NCBI GenBank assembly: GCA_900754075.1
Contig: CAAEBN010000078.1
Span: 1 to 64,000, forward strand
Origin: an uncultured Collinsella sp.
Lineage (GTDB): Bacteria > Actinomycetota > Coriobacteriia > Coriobacteriales > Coriobacteriaceae
DNA length: 64,000 bases
Direction: 5' to 3'
Shown here: piece after piece, positions 9,533-16,629 of the stretch
Numbering within the stretch: the first letter of the stretch is position 1
Layout: the number at the start of each line of letters is the position of its first letter
Program-made: the position numbers and the translations under genes
Notes under the pieces: generated by a model
What the model saw: only the letters and a program-made list of their open reading frames with translations
What the model was told of the DNA's origin: nothing
Databases searched by the model: none

Positions 9533-10117
9533 ATGGCGGAGACTTCAAAACCAAACCGGAATAGACGGGGCGCGGCTCCAGTTAACCGCCGCACGACGTC
9601 CCGGACGTGGGGCAAGCACGCGTCGGGGTTCGACGGTTCGTTCAAGCGCACCAAATACGGCTATCCTTCGGCAAGCGCTCGCTTGGCCATGCAGGCCGAG
9701 TCGTCGCTGCGGGGGCGCAAGCGCGTGGTGGGCTCTAAGCTCAAGCACGACGGAACGCTGGGCTATATCAGCCGCGGTGCGGCTCGCCGCAGCGGGCTCA
9801 ATCCCGCTGGCTGGCATCGTTACGTGCCGATTGCAGTTGTTGTTGCGGTGATTGTGATCGCACTTGCCGCACTCGGCTACGCTGGCGGCGGCGTCGACCT
9901 GAGTGCGATGTTCAAGTCTGCTGAGCTCGCGCATGCCGGCACAGAGCTTGTCGAGGGTGCTCAGGCCCAGACGGGCGTGGCGCCTCAGCGCGGTATTGTT
10001 GCCGCCGCCGCAACGATCGCCGATGCCCAAAAGGGCGAGGATACGGACAGCGAGGTTAGCGAAACCAGCGCAAACGGCGTGGGTTCGCAGATCACGCCCG
10101 TGACACAAGGCCAATAA
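9533..10117 (+). CDS. uncharacterised single-pass membrane protein
   Basis: 194 aa, not recognised. The first ~95 residues are basic and rich in Arg, Ser and Gly, with no hydrophobic stretch. One membrane helix covers ~100-122 (VPIAVVVAVIVIALAALGYA). The remainder is Ala/Glu/Ser/Thr-rich and probably outside the cell. GGGGGCGT lies just before the chosen ATG; an upstream in-frame ATG at 9473 lacks a site. It follows the Fis-HTH regulator by 84 bp and could be co-transcribed. Function unknown. Confidence 0.65.
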   Translation: MAETSKPNRNRRGAAPVNRRTTSRTWGKHASGFDGSFKRTKYGYPSASARLAMQAESSLRGRKRVVGSKLKHDGTLGYISRGAARRSGLNPAGWHRYVPIAVVVAVIVIALAALGYAGGGVDLSAMFKSAELAHAGTELVEGAQAQTGVAPQRGIVAAAATIADAQKGEDTDSEVSETSANGVGSQITPVTQGQ

Positions 10118-10222
10118 GTCACAAAACCATCGCACTAAGTCGCTGTTTGGGGTCAATGAGTGAGCAAAAAAGCAGTAATGTTGTTTCATGTAGAACTCAT
10201 TAGTCGCAATTTGAAAAAAGGC

Positions 10223-10228
10223 TATACT
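10223..10228 (+). promoter_or_regulatory. -10 element for the surface-protein gene
   Basis: TATACT, with TTAGTC 17 bp upstream at 10200-10205, about 48 nt before the ATG of the next gene. GAGGAG precedes that ATG. A plausible sigma-70-type promoter. Confidence 0.5.
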
Positions 10229-10275
10229 ACTAGGCACTTAAAGGTCCACAAGCTGCAAGATGAGGAGTACCTAAC

Positions 10276-10839
10276 ATGAAGAAGAGATTCATGGCAGCAC
10301 TGAGCGTTCTCGCTCTTGCCCTGGCTCTGCCCGTGGCTGCTTTCGCCGCCCCGAGCCCTGCCAACACCACCGCCACCGGCGCCAACAACGTGACCGCCAG
10401 CGTTAACAACGCTAACGTCAAGGTTGTTTCCACCACCAAGAACGCCGAGGGCACCCCTGCTGACGCCAACGTGGTCGCTTCCTTTGAGATCACCGAGACC
10501 GTCGAGGGTACCGTTTCTGAGTCCAACCCGCTGACCGTCACCTTCACCCTTGGCAAGGCTTACGCCAACGCCAAGGTTACCGTCTATGTCCAGCACAACG
10601 ACGGTAGCAGGGAGACCCTGAACCTCACTGCCGACAACAACGGCAATGTTACCTTTAAGGTCACCAAGCTCTCCACCTACACCATCGTGGCTGAAAAGAC
10701 CGCTGCTGGTGCTGCCACCACCGACAACGGCGCTAAGTCCCCGGCTACCGGTGTGAACACCACCGCTGTTGCCGCCGTGGCTGCCGTTGCCGCTGCTGGT
10801 GCTGCCTGCGCTTTTGTTGCTCTTCGTAAGAACAACTAG
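10276..10839 (+). CDS. small secreted cell-wall-anchored protein (SPATG sorting motif)
   Basis: 187 aa. A Sec signal peptide (MKKRFMAALSVLALALALP...AFA, residues 1-24) leads to a ~125-residue Asn/Thr/Val-rich beta-type region. The end is a cell-wall sorting signal: SPATG at ~155-159, a hydrophobic Ala/Val stretch and a short RKNN tail. Codon choice is strongly biased (AAC, ACC, GTT), as in highly expressed genes. GAGGAG is the ribosome binding site. A class B sortase starts 86 bp downstream, after a terminator, so it is the likely anchoring enzyme. The function of the mature region is unknown. Confidence 0.8.
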   Translation: MKKRFMAALSVLALALALPVAAFAAPSPANTTATGANNVTASVNNANVKVVSTTKNAEGTPADANVVASFEITETVEGTVSESNPLTVTFTLGKAYANAKVTVYVQHNDGSRETLNLTADNNGNVTFKVTKLSTYTIVAEKTAAGAATTDNGAKSPATGVNTTAVAAVAAVAAAGAACAFVALRKNN

Positions 10840-10868
10840 CACACACACGGTTTCAACCGTAAGATTTG

Positions 10869-10897
10869 AGGACCCGTACTTGTGCGGGTCCTTTTTT
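10869..10897 (+). terminator. terminator after the SPATG protein
   Basis: GGACCCGTAC-TTGTGCGGGTCC stem followed by TTTTTTT. It separates the abundant surface protein from the sortase gene. Confidence 0.88.
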
Positions 10898-10925
10898 TGG
10901 CCGATTTACAGGGTAAGGGAACACC

Positions 10926-11744
10926 ATGGCACAGCAGCCGCAGGGCAAGCATATGGAAGTTAAGCATATGGGCGACTCGGACAAAAAGCGTCGCGCCACG
11001 ATACTCAAGGGCGTTTTCGTAGTGTTGTTGCTGGTCGCAGTCGGCTGCGGCGGCTACGTGCTCTATATGAATCATCTAGAGCAGCAGCGCGCCGAGGAGA
11101 TGAGTGCAACAGGCAAGCCCGCCACGAAGGTCGAATCAAAGGGTAAGGAGCTGCCGGACAACCCCATCGACTTCGCTCCGCTCATTCAGGAGAATGCCGA
11201 TATCTATGCGTGGCTCTACATTCCGGGTGCGGATATCAACACACCCTTGCTGCAGAGCACGACGGACGACCTGTTTTATCTGGACCACGACAAGGACGGC
11301 AAGTACGACCCCTACGGCACGGCGTTTAGTCAGATGGCAAACGCGCGCGACTTTAGCGATCCCGTCACGGTGATCTACGGTCATGTGAACGGCGGCGTGT
11401 TCCACAACTTGCATAACTTTGAGGACGCGGACTTCTTTAACGAGAACGGCGAGTTCTATATCTACACCCCGGGCCATATTCTGACGTACAAGATTGTCTC
11501 GGCCTATCAATATGACGACCGCCACATTCTCAACTCGTTTAACTTTGCCGACCCTGTCGTGCGCCAGGACTACTTTAATTCGGTCTGTAATCCGGACGCA
11601 TTGCTCAAAAATGTACGTGACGGCGTGACACTTGATGCAGATAGTAAGATTGTGCAGTTGAGCACCTGCATGCTCGATAGTTCGCAGGGCAACTCGCGCT
11701 ATATTGTCAGCGGTGTGTTAACAAGCGACCAGGAGACAAAATAG
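10926..11744 (+). CDS. srtB: class B sortase
   Basis: 272 aa. One N-terminal membrane anchor (residues ~28-48) is followed by the sortase barrel. The catalytic residues are visible: His153 in VIYGHVNGG, Cys248 in LSTCMLD and Arg258 in GNSRYIV. Class B features include the long helix-containing insertion before the Cys. Sortases cleave a sorting motif and transfer the protein to the cell wall or to a pilin. The neighbour with an SPATG motif is the obvious substrate. It is followed after only 2 bp by an LCP-family gene, so the two are likely one operon acting on the cell wall. Confidence 0.9.
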   Translation: MAQQPQGKHMEVKHMGDSDKKRRATILKGVFVVLLLVAVGCGGYVLYMNHLEQQRAEEMSATGKPATKVESKGKELPDNPIDFAPLIQENADIYAWLYIPGADINTPLLQSTTDDLFYLDHDKDGKYDPYGTAFSQMANARDFSDPVTVIYGHVNGGVFHNLHNFEDADFFNENGEFYIYTPGHILTYKIVSAYQYDDRHILNSFNFADPVVRQDYFNSVCNPDALLKNVRDGVTLDADSKIVQLSTCMLDSSQGNSRYIVSGVLTSDQETK

Positions 11745-11746
11745 TC

Positions 11747-13024
11747 ATGAACCCCCGTGGCAAGCACTTTATCGATGCGGTGGATCCCGACGAAAATCAA
11801 GTAAACAATCCCGAGCAGCAGGTTCAGGATGCGGCGGAGCCTGTCGAGCCTCAATGGGAGACCAAAGGCACTCCGACGCCTCAACCTGACGAAAAATCCC
11901 AGGGCAAGGCCGAGGCTCCGTCCGACGCATCGGCAAAGACCGATGAAGCTGCGGCGCAGCCTGTTGATGAGGTAGAGTGGCCTTCGCTTGATGAGGCGGC
12001 GCCTCAGCGTCGTCGACGCTCCAAAGAGTCGATTAAGCGCATCAAGCGCCGCCGCCGTATCCGCACGCTGCTGATCGTGCTGCTCGTGATTGGTGCGGCT
12101 GCTGCTGCCGGCTGGGGCTTTGTGAATCACAGCGTGAACCAAGGTAAAAAGAAGATTGAGGAAAAGACCGAAAAGGTCATTAAGGCCAAGGGCGACACCA
12201 TTACCTATAACGGCAAGAAGTATGCGCTCAACAAGCATATGGCCACGGTGGCGTTTATCGGCTTTGATGGCCGCAGTAACGATGACGGCACCCAGAAGGG
12301 CCAGTCCGATACCGTGATGGTCGTAGCGCTTAATACCGACACGGGCGAGGCCCGCGGCATTATCATCCCGCGTGACAGCATGGTTGCCGTAGATACGTAT
12401 TCCAATGGTTCGTTTGCCGGTCAGGTGACCGAGCAGTTGTGCTTGCAGTTTGCCTATGGCACCGATGGCGACAACTCATCGGCACTGACGGCCGCCGCTG
12501 CCTCGCGCGTGCTCGATAACATTCCGGTCGACTATTACTACACGCTCAATATCGAGGGCGTAGCTCCCATTAATGACTCCATCGGCGGCGTGACGCTGGT
12601 GCCTACGCAGACTGTGCCGGGCACGTCGGTTGTCGAGGGCCAGGAGACCACGCTATTTGGTACAACGGCGGAAAAGTACGTGCAGTGGCGCGACACGACG
12701 AATCTGACGTCTTCGCTAGATCGTACAGCGCGCCAGGTGAGCTACGTGCAGGCGTTTGCATCGAAGGTGCTCAGCAGTGCCAAGAGCAACCCCGCTGCGC
12801 TCATCAGCCTGTACCAGACGATGGGCGACTATACGTGGACCAATCTGGGTCTCGATGAGTTCAGCTATCTGGCGACCACGATGCTCGAGCACGGCCTGAC
12901 TTCGTTTGATGTCGTGACACTGCAGGGCACCATGCAGCAGGGCGACACCTTCGCCGAGTTCTATCTGGACCAGGACAACGTAAAGCAAACGGTCGTCGAC
13001 ACCTTCTATCATCCGGTCCATTAG
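11747..13024 (+). CDS. LytR-CpsA-Psr (LCP) family cell-wall glycopolymer ligase
   Basis: 425 aa. A long, acidic, Pro/Gln-rich cytoplasmic segment (1-~88) leads to a basic stretch and a membrane helix at ~107-126. The extracellular LCP domain follows from ~148: VAFIGFDGR, QSDTVMVVALN, and IIIPRDSM with its Arg that contacts the polyprenyl pyrophosphate. LCP enzymes attach wall teichoic acids, capsule or other glycopolymers to peptidoglycan. Its position 2 bp behind the sortase supports a shared cell-envelope role. Which polymer it moves is unknown. Confidence 0.88.
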   Translation: MNPRGKHFIDAVDPDENQVNNPEQQVQDAAEPVEPQWETKGTPTPQPDEKSQGKAEAPSDASAKTDEAAAQPVDEVEWPSLDEAAPQRRRRSKESIKRIKRRRRIRTLLIVLLVIGAAAAAGWGFVNHSVNQGKKKIEEKTEKVIKAKGDTITYNGKKYALNKHMATVAFIGFDGRSNDDGTQKGQSDTVMVVALNTDTGEARGIIIPRDSMVAVDTYSNGSFAGQVTEQLCLQFAYGTDGDNSSALTAAAASRVLDNIPVDYYYTLNIEGVAPINDSIGGVTLVPTQTVPGTSVVEGQETTLFGTTAEKYVQWRDTTNLTSSLDRTARQVSYVQAFASKVLSSAKSNPAALISLYQTMGDYTWTNLGLDEFSYLATTMLEHGLTSFDVVTLQGTMQQGDTFAEFYLDQDNVKQTVVDTFYHPVH

Positions 13025-13114
13025 CTGCCCAAGTGCCGGATGCCAACAGTGGCTTACTCGATGTCAGGCACCAACAGCGAGCGGCCCGCGCAGCGTCAAC
13101 GGGTCCGTCGTTCG

Positions 13115-13642
13115 TTAGAACGGCGGAACATACACGACGTTGTCGCGGCGCGGCTTGGCCTCGGGGAGTGCGTCCTCGGCGTAGCCCAGAATGCAGTTGC
13201 CCACACCGCGCAGGCTGCCGTCGGCGGGCAGACCCCACTTGGCCAGCAGTTCCAGTCCCTCGGGTGAGTCAAAGACCTCGTGCGCGCGGTGGATCCAACA
13301 CGAATCGACGCCCAGTGCATAGGCTGCGTTGAGCAGGTTGCCCATGGCGAGCGAGCCGTCTTCCAGGTGCGTGGGCACGCTGCGGTCGACGAGCACCACC
13401 ACAACGGTCTTGGCACCGTAGAAGGGATCTCCCTCGCTGCCCATAACTTGGGCGTTGAGTTGCGAGAGACGCTCGACGGTTGCGGGGTCGGTGACGGCGA
13501 CAAATGTCACCGGCTGACGCCCCATGCCGCTGGGCGCGTACTGGCCTGCCTCGATAATGCGTGCGAGCTTTTCGGCTTCGACGGGGCGATCGCTATAGTT
13601 ACGGCAGCTGCGGCGGTGGATGAGTGCCTCGATGGTCTCCAT
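13115..13642 (-). CDS. nitroreductase-family FMN oxidoreductase
   Basis: 175 aa, the short form of the family. METIEALIHRRSCRNYSD at the start is the phosphate/FMN-binding N-terminus. APSGMGRQPVTFVAV and the region ending SLRGVGNCILGYAED complete the fold. The start was chosen for a textbook AGGAGG 6 nt upstream; the longer in-frame reading lacks one. Members reduce nitroaromatics, quinones or flavins with NAD(P)H; the physiological substrate is unknown. The gene converges on the LCP gene. Confidence 0.85.
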   Translation of the reverse strand: METIEALIHRRSCRNYSDRPVEAEKLARIIEAGQYAPSGMGRQPVTFVAVTDPATVERLSQLNAQVMGSEGDPFYGAKTVVVVLVDRSVPTHLEDGSLAMGNLLNAAYALGVDSCWIHRAHEVFDSPEGLELLAKWGLPADGSLRGVGNCILGYAEDALPEAKPRRDNVVYVPPF

Positions 13643-13933
13643 GGGTCCTCCTGACGTCGGTTTCGATGCCTCGTTCTTACCCGCCGAACCAAAACCGTAG
13701 TCGCGCAGTCGGCCCAAAATAATGCAAGCCACCAATCGGAAAAGTCGGCTTGCATAAAACTTCAGCCAGAATGTGATAAACCGGTGGGATGGTTAAACGT
13801 TTTATCCCGTCTACCCTGCGGTTTTTTACCACTTGCCTAAATGATGCGCGCATAAGCTCTGATAAAGGTTTTACTAAAGGAGCACCAACGTTTATCAATG
13901 CGCCATGGTGGCGCCGGGCCAGGAGGTAACATC
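13643..13933 (+). promoter_or_regulatory. upstream region of the small protein with repeated GATAAA-type motifs
   Basis: This divergent spacer contains AAACGTTTTATCC at 13795-13807, identical to a 13-mer upstream of ilvE (20421-20433), and AACGTTTATCAA at 13887-13898, the complement of TTGATAAACGT upstream of transaldolase (43414-43424). They could be binding sites of one shared regulator. No conserved riboswitch was recognised. Confidence 0.35.
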
Positions 13934-14224
13934 ATGTTCCAGGCTGGAGATGTCGTCGAGACCGACTTCGAAGGATTTCTGAAGCTGCTGCGTTCCAAGA
14001 CGCGCGCTTTCGTGTCGATCAACGATCACGAGTACTACATCACGCACACCGATGGCTATTGGCGTGTCCAGGATTGCGAGGCCCTCAACGATAAGGGCCA
14101 CTTTACTGACTGCTCCGAGCTGGTCAACACGGTCTGCGAGGTCGTCGAACTGCCGTGGATCTGCGGCAAGAGCCTGCACGACAGCTTCTCGGGCGCCACG
14201 GTCTACGAGGCCGTCGCTGCCTAA
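13934..14224 (+). CDS. small acidic protein of unknown function
   Basis: 96 aa, not recognised. It starts at MFQAGDVVETDFEGF with AGGAGGT upstream, a very good site. The protein is soluble, acidic and aromatic-rich (HEYYITHTDGYWRVQD), with four cysteines (DCEAL, DCSEL, TVCEVV, WICGK). The spacing is compatible with metal or disulfide roles but matches no motif known to me. A strong terminator at 14251-14286 makes it a single-gene unit. Confidence 0.7.
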   Translation: MFQAGDVVETDFEGFLKLLRSKTRAFVSINDHEYYITHTDGYWRVQDCEALNDKGHFTDCSELVNTVCEVVELPWICGKSLHDSFSGATVYEAVAA

Positions 14225-14250
14225 CAGCCAACAATCGATATTCTCTCGCA

Positions 14251-14286
14251 ACCGCCGGCGCCGCCCCCGCGCCGGCGGTCTTTTTT
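14251..14286 (+). terminator. terminator after the small acidic protein
   Basis: ACCGCCGGCGC pairs with GCGCCGGCGGT around CGCCCCC, followed by C and TTTTTT. Confidence 0.9.
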
Positions 14287-14335
14287 GTCGATATGCTTAT
14301 GTAGAGCCGACCATAAACAACGAGCTTATTGACGA

Positions 14336-14387
14336 TAGTCAAAACTCGGACTAATGTAGAGATATAAATTGGTCAAAACTCGGACTA
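14336..14387 (+). promoter_or_regulatory. tandem operator of the marR-ABC-ABC operon
   Basis: Two 18-bp sites, TAGTCAAAACTCGGACTA at 14336-14353 and TGGTCAAAACTCGGACTA at 14370-14387, lie 34 bp apart just upstream of marR. The first has TAGTC/GACTA dyad symmetry. This suits autoregulation by the MarR protein encoded next. Confidence 0.65.
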
Positions 14388-14403
14388 TCGAATGGTGGGA
14401 GAG

Positions 14404-14904
14404 ATGAATAGTGCAGTTAGCCTGGTCGATTTCGACCGGATGCTCAACGGGCTTGACCGTATCTATTCGGAGTTCGCACGCACCTGCGGTCTTTCGGACT
14501 GCGCCTACTGGATGCTCGTCGACACGAGTGCAGCGGGCGGCAGCGTTGCCGTGAGTCGGCTGACGAGTGAATGGTTCTACAGCAAACAGACCATCAATTC
14601 GGCGATTAAGACGCTTAGGGCGCGAGGGCTTGCGACGTTGGAGTTTGCCGAGGGCAGTCGTAAGAATAAGGTTGTGCGACTGACCGAAGAAGGCGTGCAG
14701 TTTGCCAAGCGCTACGCGTTGCCGGCGCAAAAAGCCGAGCAACAGGCATTCGAGGCGCTCGAGCCGTGGGAGCAGCGCGAGATTATGCGCTTGGTCGGTA
14801 AGTTCTCCCATGTTCTGAACGAAGAGTGCGAGGCATTTAAACGGCAAGTGGTCGCCGAGAACGAGGCTGACGATAAGGGCGAGGGGGACACATGCGACTC
14901 TTAA
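14404..14904 (+). CDS. MarR-family regulator of the downstream ABC exporter
   Basis: 166 aa. A winged helix-turn-helix occupies the middle (LTSEWFYSKQTINSAIKTLRARGL, then the wing GSRKNKVVRLTEEG), with dimerisation helices on both sides. ATG 14404 is used; an ATG 12 nt earlier is possible. Two copies of an 18-bp site lie immediately upstream. The 3' end overlaps the ABC gene by 13 nt, so the three genes form one operon. Probably a repressor released by a compound that the exporter handles; the ligand is unknown. Confidence 0.88.
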   Translation: MNSAVSLVDFDRMLNGLDRIYSEFARTCGLSDCAYWMLVDTSAAGGSVAVSRLTSEWFYSKQTINSAIKTLRARGLATLEFAEGSRKNKVVRLTEEGVQFAKRYALPAQKAEQQAFEALEPWEQREIMRLVGKFSHVLNEECEAFKRQVVAENEADDKGEGDTCDS

Positions 14905-16628
14905 TGAGGTTTATGAGGCCGTACCGCGGTCTGATTGCGGTGACGCTGTTTGCGGTGCTGATAGATAACGTCGGTACGCTGTTGGTTCCCACGATGCTGG
15001 CGAACATGGTCAACACCGGTATTACCACGGGCGATATCGACTATATTTTACGCAACGGCCTGTACATGCTTATCGCGACCGGCATGGCCAGCGGCGGCAC
15101 GGTGCTGGGCTGCTATCTTTCGGCGCGCCTGGCCGCCAACGTGGCCTGCGATATCCGCAATGCCGTGTACGACAAGTCGCTCGAGCTGTCCGCCAGCGAC
15201 TTTGAGCGCTTTGGCACGGGTTCGATGATCACGCGCTCACTCAACGACATCAACGTGATTCAGCAAGCTGTCCTTCAGACGATTCAGTTGGTGCTGCCGG
15301 TGCCGTTCTTGGCCGTGGCAGGCATCATTTTTGCTTGGTTCATCGATCCCGCCATGGGCACGCTGCTGGGTGTGGTCGTTGCGATCGTGCTGGTGGCGGC
15401 GGTCTTTACGGTGGCTAACGCCGCGCCGATCTTTATGCGCCTGCAGAGCTTTATCGACCGCATGAACGTGGTGCTGCGCGAGAACATCGTGGGCGTGCGC
15501 GTCATCCGCGCATTTAACAAGGAGCGCCACGAGGAGCAGCGCCTGGACGAGGTGTTTAGCGATTACGCGGCCAACGCCATCAAGGTCAACCACCTGTTTG
15601 TGGGTCTCGACAGTTCCAGCTTCTTTTTGATGAATATCGCCGAGGTGGCGGTGCTGTGGGTGGGCGGCAACCGCGCGGGCGTCCACGCCATGCAAATCGG
15701 CAGCATCTCGGCCGTGTTGGAATACGCGATCTTGATCCTGTTCTTTGTGATGATGGCGCAGATGGTGATTCTGACGCTTCCGCGCGCTGCGGCGTGCCTC
15801 AACCGCGCGCAACAGGTGCTCGAAATCGAGCCGAGCATCGTGGACGGCAAGGCAACGCTGGGCGACGGGGCGCCTGAGTCCGCAGATGGTGCCGACGCGG
15901 TTGCCGTGTTCGACCATATGTCGTTCCGTTTTGACGATGCCGACGAGGACACCCTGTGCGACCTGAGCTTTGCCTGTCGCCGTGGCCAGACCACGGCGAT
16001 TGTAGGCTCAACGGGCTCGGGCAAGTCAACGGTGGCCAAGCTCTTGTTGCGTTTCCACGATGCCACGAAGGGCGCCATTCGCCTGAACGGCGTTGACCTG
16101 CGCGACCTTTCGCAAGGTGAGATTCGCGGGCATATCGCTTACGTGCCGCAGAAGGCGTGGCTGTTCTCGGGTACGGTGGCGAGCAACCTGCGCTTTGGCA
16201 ACGAGGGCGCGACCGAGGCTGACATGCTCCATGCGCTGGAGGTTGCCCAGAGCACCTTTGTGCTCGACCAGCCCCAGGGGCTCGATACTCCAGTGGCCCA
16301 GGGCGGCACGAACTTTTCGGGCGGTCAGCGTCAGCGCCTGGCGATCGCCCGCGCACTCATGAAGCGCGCCGATCTATATATCTTCGACGACAGTTTTTCG
16401 GCCCTGGACTTTAAGACCGATGCCGCCCTGCGCCATGCGCTGCAGGACGAGACGCGCGATGCCGCGGTGCTCATCATCGCCCAGCGCATCTCGACTATTT
16501 TGCATGCCGATCAGATCGTGGTGCTCAAAGACGGCGAGATCGTGGGCCTAGGCACGCACGACGAGCTCATGGAAACCTGCGAGGTGTACCGCGCTATCGC
16601 GGAATCGCAGATGAAGGGAGGTGAGTAG
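14892..16628 (+). CDS. ABC exporter subunit A (heterodimeric multidrug/lipid type)
   Basis: 578 aa. Six membrane helices (residues ~1-310) are fused to an ATPase domain. Walker A GSTGSGKST is near 370 and the signature FSGGQRQR near 474. Walker B YIFDDS near 496 has Asp instead of the catalytic Glu, and the switch position reads AQR instead of AHR. Those two changes are typical of the non-catalytic half of heterodimeric exporters such as TM287/288 or BmrCD. The start has GAGGGGG and overlaps marR. The next gene is the partner. Confidence 0.92.
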   Translation: MRLLMRFMRPYRGLIAVTLFAVLIDNVGTLLVPTMLANMVNTGITTGDIDYILRNGLYMLIATGMASGGTVLGCYLSARLAANVACDIRNAVYDKSLELSASDFERFGTGSMITRSLNDINVIQQAVLQTIQLVLPVPFLAVAGIIFAWFIDPAMGTLLGVVVAIVLVAAVFTVANAAPIFMRLQSFIDRMNVVLRENIVGVRVIRAFNKERHEEQRLDEVFSDYAANAIKVNHLFVGLDSSSFFLMNIAEVAVLWVGGNRAGVHAMQIGSISAVLEYAILILFFVMMAQMVILTLPRAAACLNRAQQVLEIEPSIVDGKATLGDGAPESADGADAVAVFDHMSFRFDDADEDTLCDLSFACRRGQTTAIVGSTGSGKSTVAKLLLRFHDATKGAIRLNGVDLRDLSQGEIRGHIAYVPQKAWLFSGTVASNLRFGNEGATEADMLHALEVAQSTFVLDQPQGLDTPVAQGGTNFSGGQRQRLAIARALMKRADLYIFDDSFSALDFKTDAALRHALQDETRDAAVLIIAQRISTILHADQIVVLKDGEIVGLGTHDELMETCEVYRAIAESQMKGGE

Positions 16629-16629
16629 C

